This document shows positions 1 through 7,423 of a stretch of DNA of 11,037 nucleotides, piece by piece. The position numbers were made by a program, and so were the translations under genes. This DNA comes from a bacterium (GTDB taxonomy: Bacteria > Patescibacteriota > Minisyncoccia > Minisyncoccales > PEYH01), in the NCBI GenBank assembly GCA_021158195.1, contig JAGGVA010000057.1, positions 1 through 11,037 of the forward strand. The letters are read 5' to 3'. The notes beneath the pieces were generated by a model, which saw nothing but the letters and a program-made list of their open reading frames with translations, did no database searches and had not been told where the DNA came from. Within the stretch, counting starts at the first letter, position 1. The number at the start of each line of letters is the position of its first letter.

Positions 1-2
1 AA

Positions 3-725
3 AATAAAGAAGAGGCAGAAAGGCGGCTAAAATATGAACTGGAAATTATAAAAAAAACCGGGTTTGCTTCTTACTTCCTTATTGTGCAGGATCTTGTTAA
101 CTGGGCAAAAAGCAACGGAATAGTTGTAGGTCCAGGAAGAGGTTGTTTTCTACCAGGCACAAAAATTCTAATGAAAGACGGTACTCTAAAAAATATCGAA
201 GATATAAAAGTTGGCGAACGTCTCATTACTCACCTTGGCAATAAACGAAAAGTAAAACAGGTCTTGGAATACGACATCGAAGAAGAGATTGCAGTAATTA
301 AAGCAAAAATGTTTCCATTTGATCTTAAACTAACAAAGGATCATAAAGTTCTAGCCGTAAGGCATAAGCTCTGTAATGTAAAAAGTGTAAAGAAAACTCT
401 TTGTAAACCCACCTGTAATCGTTCCTGTAAGAAAAATCTTTGGAAAAACTATAAACTGGAATGGATAGAGGCTCAAGACTTAAAAAAAGATGATTTTCTG
501 TTGTATCCTATTCCAAAACGACGGAAACTGAAGATAACTTTTGATTTGCTCAAACTGGGCTTGGATGCTCATTTAAAAGGAGACGAAAATTTTGTTTGGT
601 ATGAAATTGGCTCAAATAAATTGATTCCCAAAAAAGTTAAAAGATTTATCCAGTTAGACGAAAAATTGGCACGGCTAATTGTTATTATGTCGCCGAGGGT
701 TGGACACGAACCAGAAGAAGTTTAG
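3..725 (+). CDS. dnaE: DNA polymerase III alpha subunit, 5'-truncated segment, ending in frameshifted intein
   Basis: This is the upstream half of the replicative polymerase gene as it stands in the sequence. The frame is open from base 3, so the true start and the PHP domain lie outside the window; a GTG at 84 is an internal Val codon, not a start. The first 47 residues match the DnaE core just before the active site (RLKYELEII, FASYFLIVQDLVNWAK, GPGRG). At Cys 144-146 the intein begins, with splicing block A (CFLPGTKILMKDG) and block B (TKDH). The frame stays meaningful up to LARLI (666-680), then turns into unrelated sequence and stops at TAG 723-725. Moving to the other frame at that point restores the intein, so this ORF end is caused by a one-base shift and is not a natural C-terminus. 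Alone it would give polymerase without a catalytic core. Confidence 0.88.
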   Translation, partial: NKEEAERRLKYELEIIKKTGFASYFLIVQDLVNWAKSNGIVVGPGRGCFLPGTKILMKDGTLKNIEDIKVGERLITHLGNKRKVKQVLEYDIEEEIAVIKAKMFPFDLKLTKDHKVLAVRHKLCNVKSVKKTLCKPTCNRSCKKNLWKNYKLEWIEAQDLKKDDFLLYPIPKRRKLKITFDLLKLGLDAHLKGDENFVWYEIGSNKLIPKKVKRFIQLDEKLARLIVIMSPRVGHEPEEV

Positions 726-1375
726 GTGAAGGGAGTGTGGGTTTTGGTTTTCATAAAGAAGAGAAAGAAATTATAGAAGAAGTTAGACAGTTACTTAAAG
801 ATACCTTCGGCATAGAAAGCTCTGTAAAGTTTCATAGAGTTAAAAATTCTTGTCAAGTTCTTGCCTATTCAAGAATTGTGGCTAGGTTTTTTGAAAAATT
901 CTGCGGAAAAGGAGCTGAAGAAAAACGTGTTCCTTATCAAATTTTTGAAAGCGAAGACAGAATAATCGTTGCTTTCTTGACTGCTTTATTTAAAGGAGAT
1001 GGCTCAAATAAAGGCAAGATGAGAATAAGCTTTGATTCCATTTCTTTAAATTTAGTATCTCAGGTGAAAATGCTTCTTGCCTATTTAGGAATAATGGCCT
1101 CAATTAAAGCAAGGGTGCCTAAAAATAAAAATTGGCATATTTCTTACAAGCTTACAATATCTGGCAAACAACTTTTTAAATTTAATGAATTATTTTCCGA
1201 ATTCCAGGCCCCAATAGCACAACAAAAATTTTATCGAAATGATACCTTCATTTGGAAAAATTATATTTGGTTTCCTATAAAAGAGGTGTCTTTCGAAAAA
1301 TATAAAGGAAAGGTATATGATCTCACTGTTGAAAAGGATGCCTCTTATGTTGCTAATGGAATTGCAGTTCATAAT
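144..1375 (+). other. Intein with LAGLIDADG homing endonuclease inside dnaE
   Basis: A protein-splicing element of 411 residues once one missing base is restored. It starts at Cys1 (144-146, directly after GPGRG) and ends with His410-Asn411 (1370-1375), followed by Ser +1 of the C-extein. Block A is CFLPGTKILM. Block B has T64-x-x-H67. Block F is VYDLTV with D393, and block G is VANGIAVHN. Removing it joins GPGRG to SAGGSLVSYL, which reproduces the continuous DnaE motif. The centre carries two LAGLIDADG helices: LARLI-x-YYVAEG at 175-186, interrupted by the frameshift, and FLTALFKGDGS at 278-288. Four cysteines (77, 87, 91, 95 of the intein) form a compact cluster after block B. By family knowledge the element splices itself out of the precursor, and the endonuclease drives homing into intein-free alleles. 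Confidence 0.93.
678..683 (+). other. One-base frameshift inside the first LAGLIDADG motif
   Basis: The upstream frame reads LARLI up to base 680, and the frame one base back reads YYVAEGW from 683 onward. A single missing base, most simply a second G at 681 (att-ggt-tat-tat), would restore LARLIGYYVAEG, a standard first endonuclease helix, and fuse the two dnaE ORFs. Between 683 and 737 the second frame gives plausible intein sequence with no stop, while the first frame gives unrelated residues and ends at TAG 723-725. This places the lesion within a few bases of 681. It could be a sequencing or assembly error, a real mutation, or less likely a recoding site. Confidence 0.85.
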
Positions 1376-3520
1376 TCTGCGGGTGGCTCTCTGGTTTCCT
1401 ATCTCACCGGTATCACTAACATAAACCCAATAAAACATAATCTTCTTTTTGAGCGGTTTCTCAACCCAGAAAGAATTTCGATGCCTGATATTGATCTCGA
1501 CTTCGCAGATACAAGAAGAGATGAAGTAATCAGATATGTCTCTCAAAAATATGGACAAAATCATGTGGCTCAAATAATAACTTTCGGAACAATGGCGGCA
1601 CGCGCTGTTGTTAGAGATGTAGGCAGAGTTCTAGGATATCCTTACAGTTTTTGTGATAAAATTGCGAAAATGATTCCGTTTGGATACTCGCTTGATGATA
1701 CCCTTTCCAGAATCGATGAATTTAAACAGGCATATATTTCAGACCAAAAAATTCAAAAGTTGGTTGATATTTCCAAAAAACTTGAAGGAGTTGCCAGACA
1801 CGCTTCAACTCATGCCTGTGGAGTGGTTATTTCTTCCCAGCCCCTCGATGATATTGTTCCTCTCCAACATCCTACCCAAGATGATAAAGCCATTGTTACC
1901 CAATACGAAATGCATTCTATTGAAGATCTCGGTTTGCTGAAAATGGACTTTTTGGGATTAAAAAATCTTAGCATCATTGAAAATACAATAAAACTTGTTA
2001 AAAAAACACGAAAAGAAGAAATAGATATCAATAAGATTCCCTTTAATGACAAAAAAACCTTTTCTTTGCTTCAGAAAGGAAACACTACCTGCGTTTTTCA
2101 ACTTGAAAGCGGAGGAATGAAAAGATGTCTTCGACAACTCCAACCCTCTACTTTTGAGGATATCGTGGCAATTCTTGCCTTATATCGTCCGGGACCAATG
2201 GAATTCATCCCTACATATATTGCCCGCAAAAAAAATAGAAAACGAATAAATTATCTTCATCCGAAACTTGAGCCCATTCTAAAAGAAACATACGGAATTC
2301 CTATTTTTCAGGAACAAATAATGCAAATTGCTCAGCAAATTGCCGGATTCACCCTAAGTGAGGCAGATATTTTAAGAAAGGCAATTGGTAAAAAAATTAA
2401 AAACCTTTTAGTCGCCCAAAAAGAAAAATTTATCCAGGGAGCAATTAAAAACGGAGTAGACAAAAAAATAGCCCAAAAAATATGGGAATGGTTTTTGCCT
2501 TTTGCCCGTTATGGATTTAATCGTAGTCATTCAACAGGTTATGCGATTGTGGCATATCAAACTGCTTATTTAAAAGCGCATTATCCGGTAGAATTTATGG
2601 CCGCTGTATTGGCTTCAGAAAAGCAAGATATTGAGCGTATCGCTTTTCTTTTAGAAGAATGCAAAAGAATGGGTATAGAAGTATTACCTCCCGACATCAA
2701 CGAAAGTTTTGAAAACTTTACAGTAGTAGACAAAAACAAAATTAGGTTTGGACTTCTTGCAATCAAAAATGTTGGACATAACGTAGTAGAGGCAATTGTT
2801 AACGAAAGAAAACGCGGCGGAAAATTTCAATCTTTTGCCGATTTTCTTCATCGAATTAGCCCAGAAAACATCAACAAAAAATCGCTGGAAGCATTAATCA
2901 AAGCAGGCGTTTTTGATAAATTAGAAGAAAGAAACAAACTTCTTTATAATCTAGACAAAATTTTAGAATATTTAAGAGAAATTCACCGATCTAAATCTAA
3001 TGGGCAAAGAGGACTATTTGACGGATTTGCCAGCCAGCAACAAAACACGCTTTCCCTTAAAAACGCTAAGCCGTTGAGCGATCATGAAAAACTATCTTGG
3101 GAAAAAGAACTTTTAGGTCTTTATGTCTCCGGACATCCTCTACAATCATTTCAGAAAGCCCTATCTAAAATAACAATACCCATTAAAAAAATATATCAGG
3201 AAGTGGCAGAAACTAACAAAGATGGCTTCTTTTCCTCTCCATTCAAAAAATCTATTGATGTTGGATCACGTGTCAAAATTGCTGGCGTCATCACAAGAAT
3301 TAAAAAAATAGTTACGAAAAACGGAAAACCGATGCTTTTTATGGAAGTGGAAGATCTAACAGAAAAAATAGAAACTATCGTATTCCCGGGAATTATTGAA
3401 AGACACTCTGCCCTACTTCAGGAAAACAAAATTGTTATTGTAAACGGAAAAGTTGATCTTACTGACAACATCCCTAAAATCATTGCCGAAGAGATTGAAG
3501 AATTAATAGAAAAGTCATAA
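737..3520 (+). CDS. dnaE: DNA polymerase III alpha subunit, C-terminal segment preceded by intein C-part
   Basis: This segment holds the catalytic core of the replicative polymerase. Residues 1-213, counted from the GTG at 737, are the rest of the intein, including the second LAGLIDADG motif (residues 80-90) and the C-terminal splicing junction. Extein sequence resumes at Ser 214 (1376). Catalytic acids are visible: PDIDLDF gives D251 and D253, and KMDFLGL gives D404. Canonical stretches follow: RPGPMEFIP, YGIPIFQEQIMQ, FNRSHSTGYA. A helix-hairpin-helix region starts near residue 649, a QRGLF clamp-binding-like motif lies at 757-761 and an OB fold at about 842-927. The protein ends soon after the OB fold, so it lacks the long C-terminal tau-binding region of E. 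coli DnaE. The frame is open upstream of 737, and the GTG has no well-spaced ribosome site, so it is probably not a real start. The next gene follows after 35 bases. Confidence 0.93.
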   Translation: MGFGFHKEEKEIIEEVRQLLKDTFGIESSVKFHRVKNSCQVLAYSRIVARFFEKFCGKGAEEKRVPYQIFESEDRIIVAFLTALFKGDGSNKGKMRISFDSISLNLVSQVKMLLAYLGIMASIKARVPKNKNWHISYKLTISGKQLFKFNELFSEFQAPIAQQKFYRNDTFIWKNYIWFPIKEVSFEKYKGKVYDLTVEKDASYVANGIAVHNSAGGSLVSYLTGITNINPIKHNLLFERFLNPERISMPDIDLDFADTRRDEVIRYVSQKYGQNHVAQIITFGTMAARAVVRDVGRVLGYPYSFCDKIAKMIPFGYSLDDTLSRIDEFKQAYISDQKIQKLVDISKKLEGVARHASTHACGVVISSQPLDDIVPLQHPTQDDKAIVTQYEMHSIEDLGLLKMDFLGLKNLSIIENTIKLVKKTRKEEIDINKIPFNDKKTFSLLQKGNTTCVFQLESGGMKRCLRQLQPSTFEDIVAILALYRPGPMEFIPTYIARKKNRKRINYLHPKLEPILKETYGIPIFQEQIMQIAQQIAGFTLSEADILRKAIGKKIKNLLVAQKEKFIQGAIKNGVDKKIAQKIWEWFLPFARYGFNRSHSTGYAIVAYQTAYLKAHYPVEFMAAVLASEKQDIERIAFLLEECKRMGIEVLPPDINESFENFTVVDKNKIRFGLLAIKNVGHNVVEAIVNERKRGGKFQSFADFLHRISPENINKKSLEALIKAGVFDKLEERNKLLYNLDKILEYLREIHRSKSNGQRGLFDGFASQQQNTLSLKNAKPLSDHEKLSWEKELLGLYVSGHPLQSFQKALSKITIPIKKIYQEVAETNKDGFFSSPFKKSIDVGSRVKIAGVITRIKKIVTKNGKPMLFMEVEDLTEKIETIVFPGIIERHSALLQENKIVIVNGKVDLTDNIPKIIAEEIEELIEKS

Positions 3521-3555
3521 AAATATAACTAAATAATAAAAAGAGTCATAAAATT

Positions 3556-5079
3556 ATGTTTAAAGGAAAAACAAATTTTATCGAAAACTTTATCACCAAA
3601 AACCCAAAAAGAACCATTGCTTTTCTTTCGAAGTTCCCACCTCAACTATTAGAGTATTTAGCCCAGAAGAAAGTACTAGAGGGTTTTAGATATGCTGCGA
3701 AAACCTTGCCTGCTTATAAAAAGTTCTTGAAGGAAAAAGGAATTGACCCAAGAAAAATTAAAACCATTGAAGATTTTAAAAAACTACCTCATACCACCAA
3801 ACAAAATTATGTTTTGAAATATGATTTAAAAGAAAGAATTATTGATCAAAGATTCAATGATATCTTTTCGATTGAAAGGAGTTCTGGGTATTCAGGAGTT
3901 CCTATTTATTGGCCCCGTCTACCAGAAGAAGATGAAATAACAAGAAGGCACTTTGAATTTGGTTTAGTTTATAGTGCTCAACTTTCCAAATATAAAACTC
4001 TCTTTATTGTATGTTTTGCTATGGGCACCTGGCCGAGCGGTGAAAAAGTTTCCCGACTAATAAGAGAAATTGGTAAGAAAAAAGAGTATACTTTGGCGGT
4101 TATGAATCCAGGTCCAAATATTCCAGAGACTTTGGAAATCATCCAAAAAATGGGAAAATATTATGAACATATTATTATTGCTGGTTATCCTCCCTTTTTA
4201 AAAAATTTAATTGAAGAAGGAGCCTCTCAAAAAATAGATTTCAGTAAGTACAGAATAACATTGGTTGCGGGGGGCGAAGATAATACCGAGGAATGGAGAG
4301 ATCATCTTGCCTCTATACTTAATGTAAAAATTGATGCTCCGGGCATCCCAAAAATATATTCTAATTATGGAGTAGTCGATGTGGGCTTAGGCACGGCTTT
4401 AGAGTTTCCTTTAACAGTACTCATCAGAAGATTAACCCATCAAGACAAGAAGCTGTGTAAACTTTTATTTGGATATGAACATGTTCCAATGCTTTTTCAA
4501 TATAATCCCCTACTTCATTACTTAGAGGCAGAAAATGGAGAGGTACTTGTTACCTGTTATAATTCTACGCCAGTTATAAGATATGAAATTAAAGACAGAG
4601 GTGGAGTAATACCATTCAAAAAAATGATTTCTCTTTTAAAAGATTACGGAATAGATATTTTAGACATTTTAGAATCAAAAGGATTTGCAAGGAAAAATGT
4701 GATTAAACTTCCCTTCTTTTATGTTTATGGTAGGGGTGATGGCACTATTATTTTTAGAGGAGCAAACATATATGTGGAAAATTTTCAAACTGCTCTATCG
4801 AATCCAAAAATAATTAATTATCATACCGGAAGATTTGAGGTGAAAAAGATCACAAACCAAAATGGAGATCCAGACTTATTAATTACAATTGAACTTAAAC
4901 CGCAGATTACCCCGGATGACAATTTAAAAGAGTTATTCAAAGAGACCATTTTTGAATCTCTAAAGAACTATAATTCTGAGTTTAAAGATGCTTTATCTCA
5001 TATTGATTATGATGTAGGAAAAATAGCTTTTGAAAAATTTCAGCCCCATAAAGAAATTAAACACAAATATATAAAATAA
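3556..5079 (+). CDS. PaaK/coenzyme F390 synthetase-like adenylate-forming enzyme
   Basis: A 507-residue member of the ANL adenylating superfamily, closest in layout to phenylacetate-CoA ligase and F390 synthetase. Such enzymes activate a carboxylate or phosphate group with ATP. Visible landmarks: phosphate loop ERSSGYSGVP (residues 107-116), VAGGEDNTEEWRDHL (237-251, the PaaK GGE region), YSNYGVVDVG (268-277, A5), YEIKDRGG (343-350, A7), YGRGDGTIIFRGANIY (391-406, hinge and A8), and a C-terminal lysine tail KHKYIK (502-507) where the A10 catalytic lysine is expected. The phosphate loop lacks the usual GKP lysine, and A5 has Asp for Glu, so it is a divergent member. The N-terminal helices (YAAKTLPAYKKFL, IEDFKKLPHTTK) also look like this family. 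ATG 3556 has only a weak purine stretch upstream. The methyltransferase begins 6 bases after the stop, suggesting a joint task. The substrate cannot be read from the sequence. Confidence 0.75.
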   Translation: MFKGKTNFIENFITKNPKRTIAFLSKFPPQLLEYLAQKKVLEGFRYAAKTLPAYKKFLKEKGIDPRKIKTIEDFKKLPHTTKQNYVLKYDLKERIIDQRFNDIFSIERSSGYSGVPIYWPRLPEEDEITRRHFEFGLVYSAQLSKYKTLFIVCFAMGTWPSGEKVSRLIREIGKKKEYTLAVMNPGPNIPETLEIIQKMGKYYEHIIIAGYPPFLKNLIEEGASQKIDFSKYRITLVAGGEDNTEEWRDHLASILNVKIDAPGIPKIYSNYGVVDVGLGTALEFPLTVLIRRLTHQDKKLCKLLFGYEHVPMLFQYNPLLHYLEAENGEVLVTCYNSTPVIRYEIKDRGGVIPFKKMISLLKDYGIDILDILESKGFARKNVIKLPFFYVYGRGDGTIIFRGANIYVENFQTALSNPKIINYHTGRFEVKKITNQNGDPDLLITIELKPQITPDDNLKELFKETIFESLKNYNSEFKDALSHIDYDVGKIAFEKFQPHKEIKHKYIK

Positions 5080-5085
5080 GAGAAA

Positions 5086-5784
5086 ATGTTCTCTAATGCT
5101 GCTTTCGAAAGCAGACAATATTTCAAAGTATATGACGTTTTAGTTGGCAAGTGTTTTCCTTATAAACATCTTCTTGAAACTATCTTGAAAGAATTGAATA
5201 TCAAAAAACAAGATAAAGTTCTCGATATTGGTTGCGGGACAGGAAATTTCTTAAAATTATTAAAATCAATGGGGGTAGAAAAAATTGCAGGAATTGATAA
5301 TTCTGAATTTGCTTTAGAATTTTGTAAGCAAAAAGTTCCTGAAGCAAGGTTATTGAAATTAGACATTAGAAAACCTCTGCCTTTTCAAGATAATGAATTC
5401 GACAAAATAGTGGTAATCAATGTTCTTTATTTGCTCACAAAACAAGAAAGAGAAAAAATTCTTAAAGAACTTTATCGTGTACTTAAAAATGGTAGAAAAA
5501 TAGCAGTGGTAAACCCGAAAAAAGGAGGAAAAAACACGAAAATTTTCCTTGAAGATATAAAGGAGACGATAAAAAAATATGGGTTTTTAAGAGGGTGTTT
5601 GCGCTTTTTGGAATCATTTAAGGCTTTTTCACTTATGCTTTGTCCATATATAAAAAAAGTGTCTCCTAACAATTTTCTTCTCCCGGAAGAACAAGAAAAA
5701 ATGTTAAAAGACTGCGGATTTAAAATTCTCAAAACCAATTCTATATATGCTCATCAGGCAATATTAACTATCGGAGAAAAATAA
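5086..5784 (+). CDS. Class I SAM-dependent methyltransferase
   Basis: A 232-residue soluble methyltransferase of the Rossmann type (Methyltransf_11-like). Motif I is VLDIGCGTG at residues 45-53. The acidic residue at the end of strand 2 is D71 (GIDNS), which should hold the SAM ribose. LKLDIRKPLPF (90-100) is motif II, and FDKIVVINVLYLL (105-117) is the strand 4 region. LYRVLKNGRKIAVVNP (129-144) is motif III, typical of small-molecule methyltransferases. A helical insert at about 150-195 probably forms the substrate lid. It starts 6 bases after the ligase stop and ends 2 bases before the histidine kinase ATG, so tight co-translation is likely. A purine run (AAGAGAAA) sits just before the ATG. 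The substrate is unknown; pairing with the adenylating enzyme suggests a shared small molecule or lipid, which is an inference. Confidence 0.85.
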   Translation: MFSNAAFESRQYFKVYDVLVGKCFPYKHLLETILKELNIKKQDKVLDIGCGTGNFLKLLKSMGVEKIAGIDNSEFALEFCKQKVPEARLLKLDIRKPLPFQDNEFDKIVVINVLYLLTKQEREKILKELYRVLKNGRKIAVVNPKKGGKNTKIFLEDIKETIKKYGFLRGCLRFLESFKAFSLMLCPYIKKVSPNNFLLPEEQEKMLKDCGFKILKTNSIYAHQAILTIGEK

Positions 5785-5786
5785 AT

Positions 5787-7397
5787 ATGGAGGCAAACAT
5801 TTTCATTCTTCTTCTAAGCAGTATCGTAAATTTATTGTTTGCGGGTTTTATATATTTTAAAAATCCAAAATCCAAGATAAATGTTTTTTTCTCGGGAAGC
5901 GTTTTAATGCTTGTTCTTTGGAATGTTTCGGTTATTTTCGCCAATTTAACAAATGGATATGTCCTCTGGATTAAAAGTGCTTATTTTTTTAGCATCGCTG
6001 GACTTTTACTCTTTCTTTTCTTTTTAAAATATTTTCCCTCCCCTAAGCTGCTTAATAACCTTAATAAGATAATTTTTTATTTTCTAGTTATTCTTGGAAT
6101 AATTTCGTTATGTCTTATTTATCCTACAAAATTCCTTATTAAATTAGATCCTTCAATTAAGTATACCCAGCAACTCAATCCTGACGAAATATTTGGTATA
6201 GGAGTAGATTTTTACTTATACTATCTGACATCTTATATAATTTTTGTGTTCTTGAGTTTTTTAAGTAAATATAAAAAAGCCAACAAAATAGAAAAAAATC
6301 AGATTAGATTAACCGCCACGGGCATTTTAATTTTTGTGTTTCTGGCTGCTTTGACTAATCTATTTATTCCTCGGTTTTTTAAAATAGACCTTGGCAATAT
6401 TGGTCCTGCTTTTTCGTTTATTATGGTGGGATTTATAGGATACGCCATCGGACGTTATAAACTTTTTGAGTTAAAGATTATTGCAACAGAAATTATAATT
6501 GTCCTCATTTGGACAATTCTCTTAGTTCAAATTATAGTCGCAGAGAATACTTTTTTAAAAGTACTAGGAGGCATTGTTTTAATAACCTTCTCGGTTCTTG
6601 GCTATTCTTTAGTTAAAAGTATTCACAAAGAGATCGAATTTCGGAAAAAACTACAAAAAGCATACCAAGAACTTAAACAATTAGATAAAGCAAAAACTGA
6701 ATTTATTTCTATCGCCTCGCATCAACTAAGAACTCCACTCACTGCCATCAAAGGGTATGTTTCTCTCTTAATTGAAGGAAGTTATGGAAAAATTCCACCC
6801 AAAGCAAAAGTGCCCTTGAAAAATATTTATAAAACAAACGAACAACTTATAAAACTTGTAAATAATCTTTTGGACATTTCAAGAATTGAATCTGGTAAAA
6901 CTACATTACGCTTCCAAAAAGTATCCTTAGAAAAAATAATAAATGAAATTATAGAAGAACTAAAACCAGAGATAGATAAAAAGGGTTTATATATAAAGTT
7001 CAAAAAACCTGCTTTTGTCCCTAAAATTATTGCTGACCGGGAAAAAATAAAACAGGTCTTTTTAAACCTAATAGATAACGCTATTAAATATACCTTTAAG
7101 GGTGGTGTTGTTATTTCTATCGAACCTCAAACTTCGGAAATACTGGTAAAAGTAATGGATACAGGCATTGGAATGGAAAAACAAGATTTTTCTTCTTTGT
7201 TTAAGAGTTTTAAAAGAGGAAAAGGAGGGTCAAAAATATGGACTGGTGGAGCCGGTATAGGAGTTTATATAGCCAAAAAATTTGTTGACGCTCATCATGG
7301 GAAAATTTGGGCTGAATCTAAAGGTAAAAACAAGGGTACTACTTTTTACGTAAAACTTCCCCTGAATCCTAAAAATTCTCAATCCTTGAATAAATGA
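5787..7397 (+). CDS. Multi-pass membrane sensor histidine kinase
   Basis: A 536-residue sensor kinase. Residues 1 to about 275 are very hydrophobic, with roughly eight or nine predicted membrane segments; the first seven resemble the HisKA_7TM type of N-terminal region and two more follow at about 230-275. A short coiled coil (280-303) leads to the HisKA dimerisation helix FISIASHQLRTPLTAIKGY with phospho-acceptor H312. The ATPase domain has an N box FLNLIDNAIKYT (425-436), G1 DTGIGM (458-463), an F-box-like LFKSFKRG (471-478) and G2 GGAGIGVYIAKKF (487-499). All catalytic boxes are present, so the kinase should be active. There is no extracellular PAS or Cache domain, so the signal is probably sensed in or at the membrane. 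No response regulator is encoded in the window. It starts 2 bases after the methyltransferase stop and ends with TGA, which shows that TGA is a stop codon here. Confidence 0.92.
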   Translation: MEANIFILLLSSIVNLLFAGFIYFKNPKSKINVFFSGSVLMLVLWNVSVIFANLTNGYVLWIKSAYFFSIAGLLLFLFFLKYFPSPKLLNNLNKIIFYFLVILGIISLCLIYPTKFLIKLDPSIKYTQQLNPDEIFGIGVDFYLYYLTSYIIFVFLSFLSKYKKANKIEKNQIRLTATGILIFVFLAALTNLFIPRFFKIDLGNIGPAFSFIMVGFIGYAIGRYKLFELKIIATEIIIVLIWTILLVQIIVAENTFLKVLGGIVLITFSVLGYSLVKSIHKEIEFRKKLQKAYQELKQLDKAKTEFISIASHQLRTPLTAIKGYVSLLIEGSYGKIPPKAKVPLKNIYKTNEQLIKLVNNLLDISRIESGKTTLRFQKVSLEKIINEIIEELKPEIDKKGLYIKFKKPAFVPKIIADREKIKQVFLNLIDNAIKYTFKGGVVISIEPQTSEILVKVMDTGIGMEKQDFSSLFKSFKRGKGGSKIWTGGAGIGVYIAKKFVDAHHGKIWAESKGKNKGTTFYVKLPLNPKNSQSLNK

Positions 7398-7423
7398 AAA
7401 AACGGGTTTAAAATGTTTTTATT

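Noticed and set aside
84..86. GTG as the start of the first ORF
   Set aside because: The frame is open to the window edge and encodes conserved DnaE residues upstream (for example SYFLIV), so this GTG is an internal valine codon.
629..683. Programmed -1 frameshift producing full-length DnaE
   Set aside because: No X-XXY-YYZ slippery heptamer lies at 678-683. The A-rich run at 630-636 is followed by a stop in the target frame at 638-640, and slipping at the A-run 661-665 would destroy the LARLI motif.
678..740. Natural split intein with the C-part starting at GTG 737
   Set aside because: The break lies inside a LAGLIDADG helix, not at the usual split site, and the 54 bases before 737 still encode plausible intein sequence in the downstream frame. 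The purine run AAGGGAG ends one base before the GTG, too close for normal initiation.
1190..1573. 127-residue ORF on the minus strand
   Set aside because: It is antisense to the intein/DnaE coding sequence, shows no recognisable motif and is explained as a shadow of the real frame.
3513..3553. Direct repeat AGTCATAAAA at 3513-3522 and 3544-3553
   Set aside because: Ten bases of AT-rich sequence repeated once in a short spacer; there are no matching genes or further copies to suggest an attachment site.
7395..7397. TGA reassigned to glycine or tryptophan (code 25 or 4)
   Set aside because: Trp is encoded by TGG in all genes and no in-frame TGA occurs within conserved regions. The TGA at 7395 comes right after the complete kinase domain and acts as a stop.
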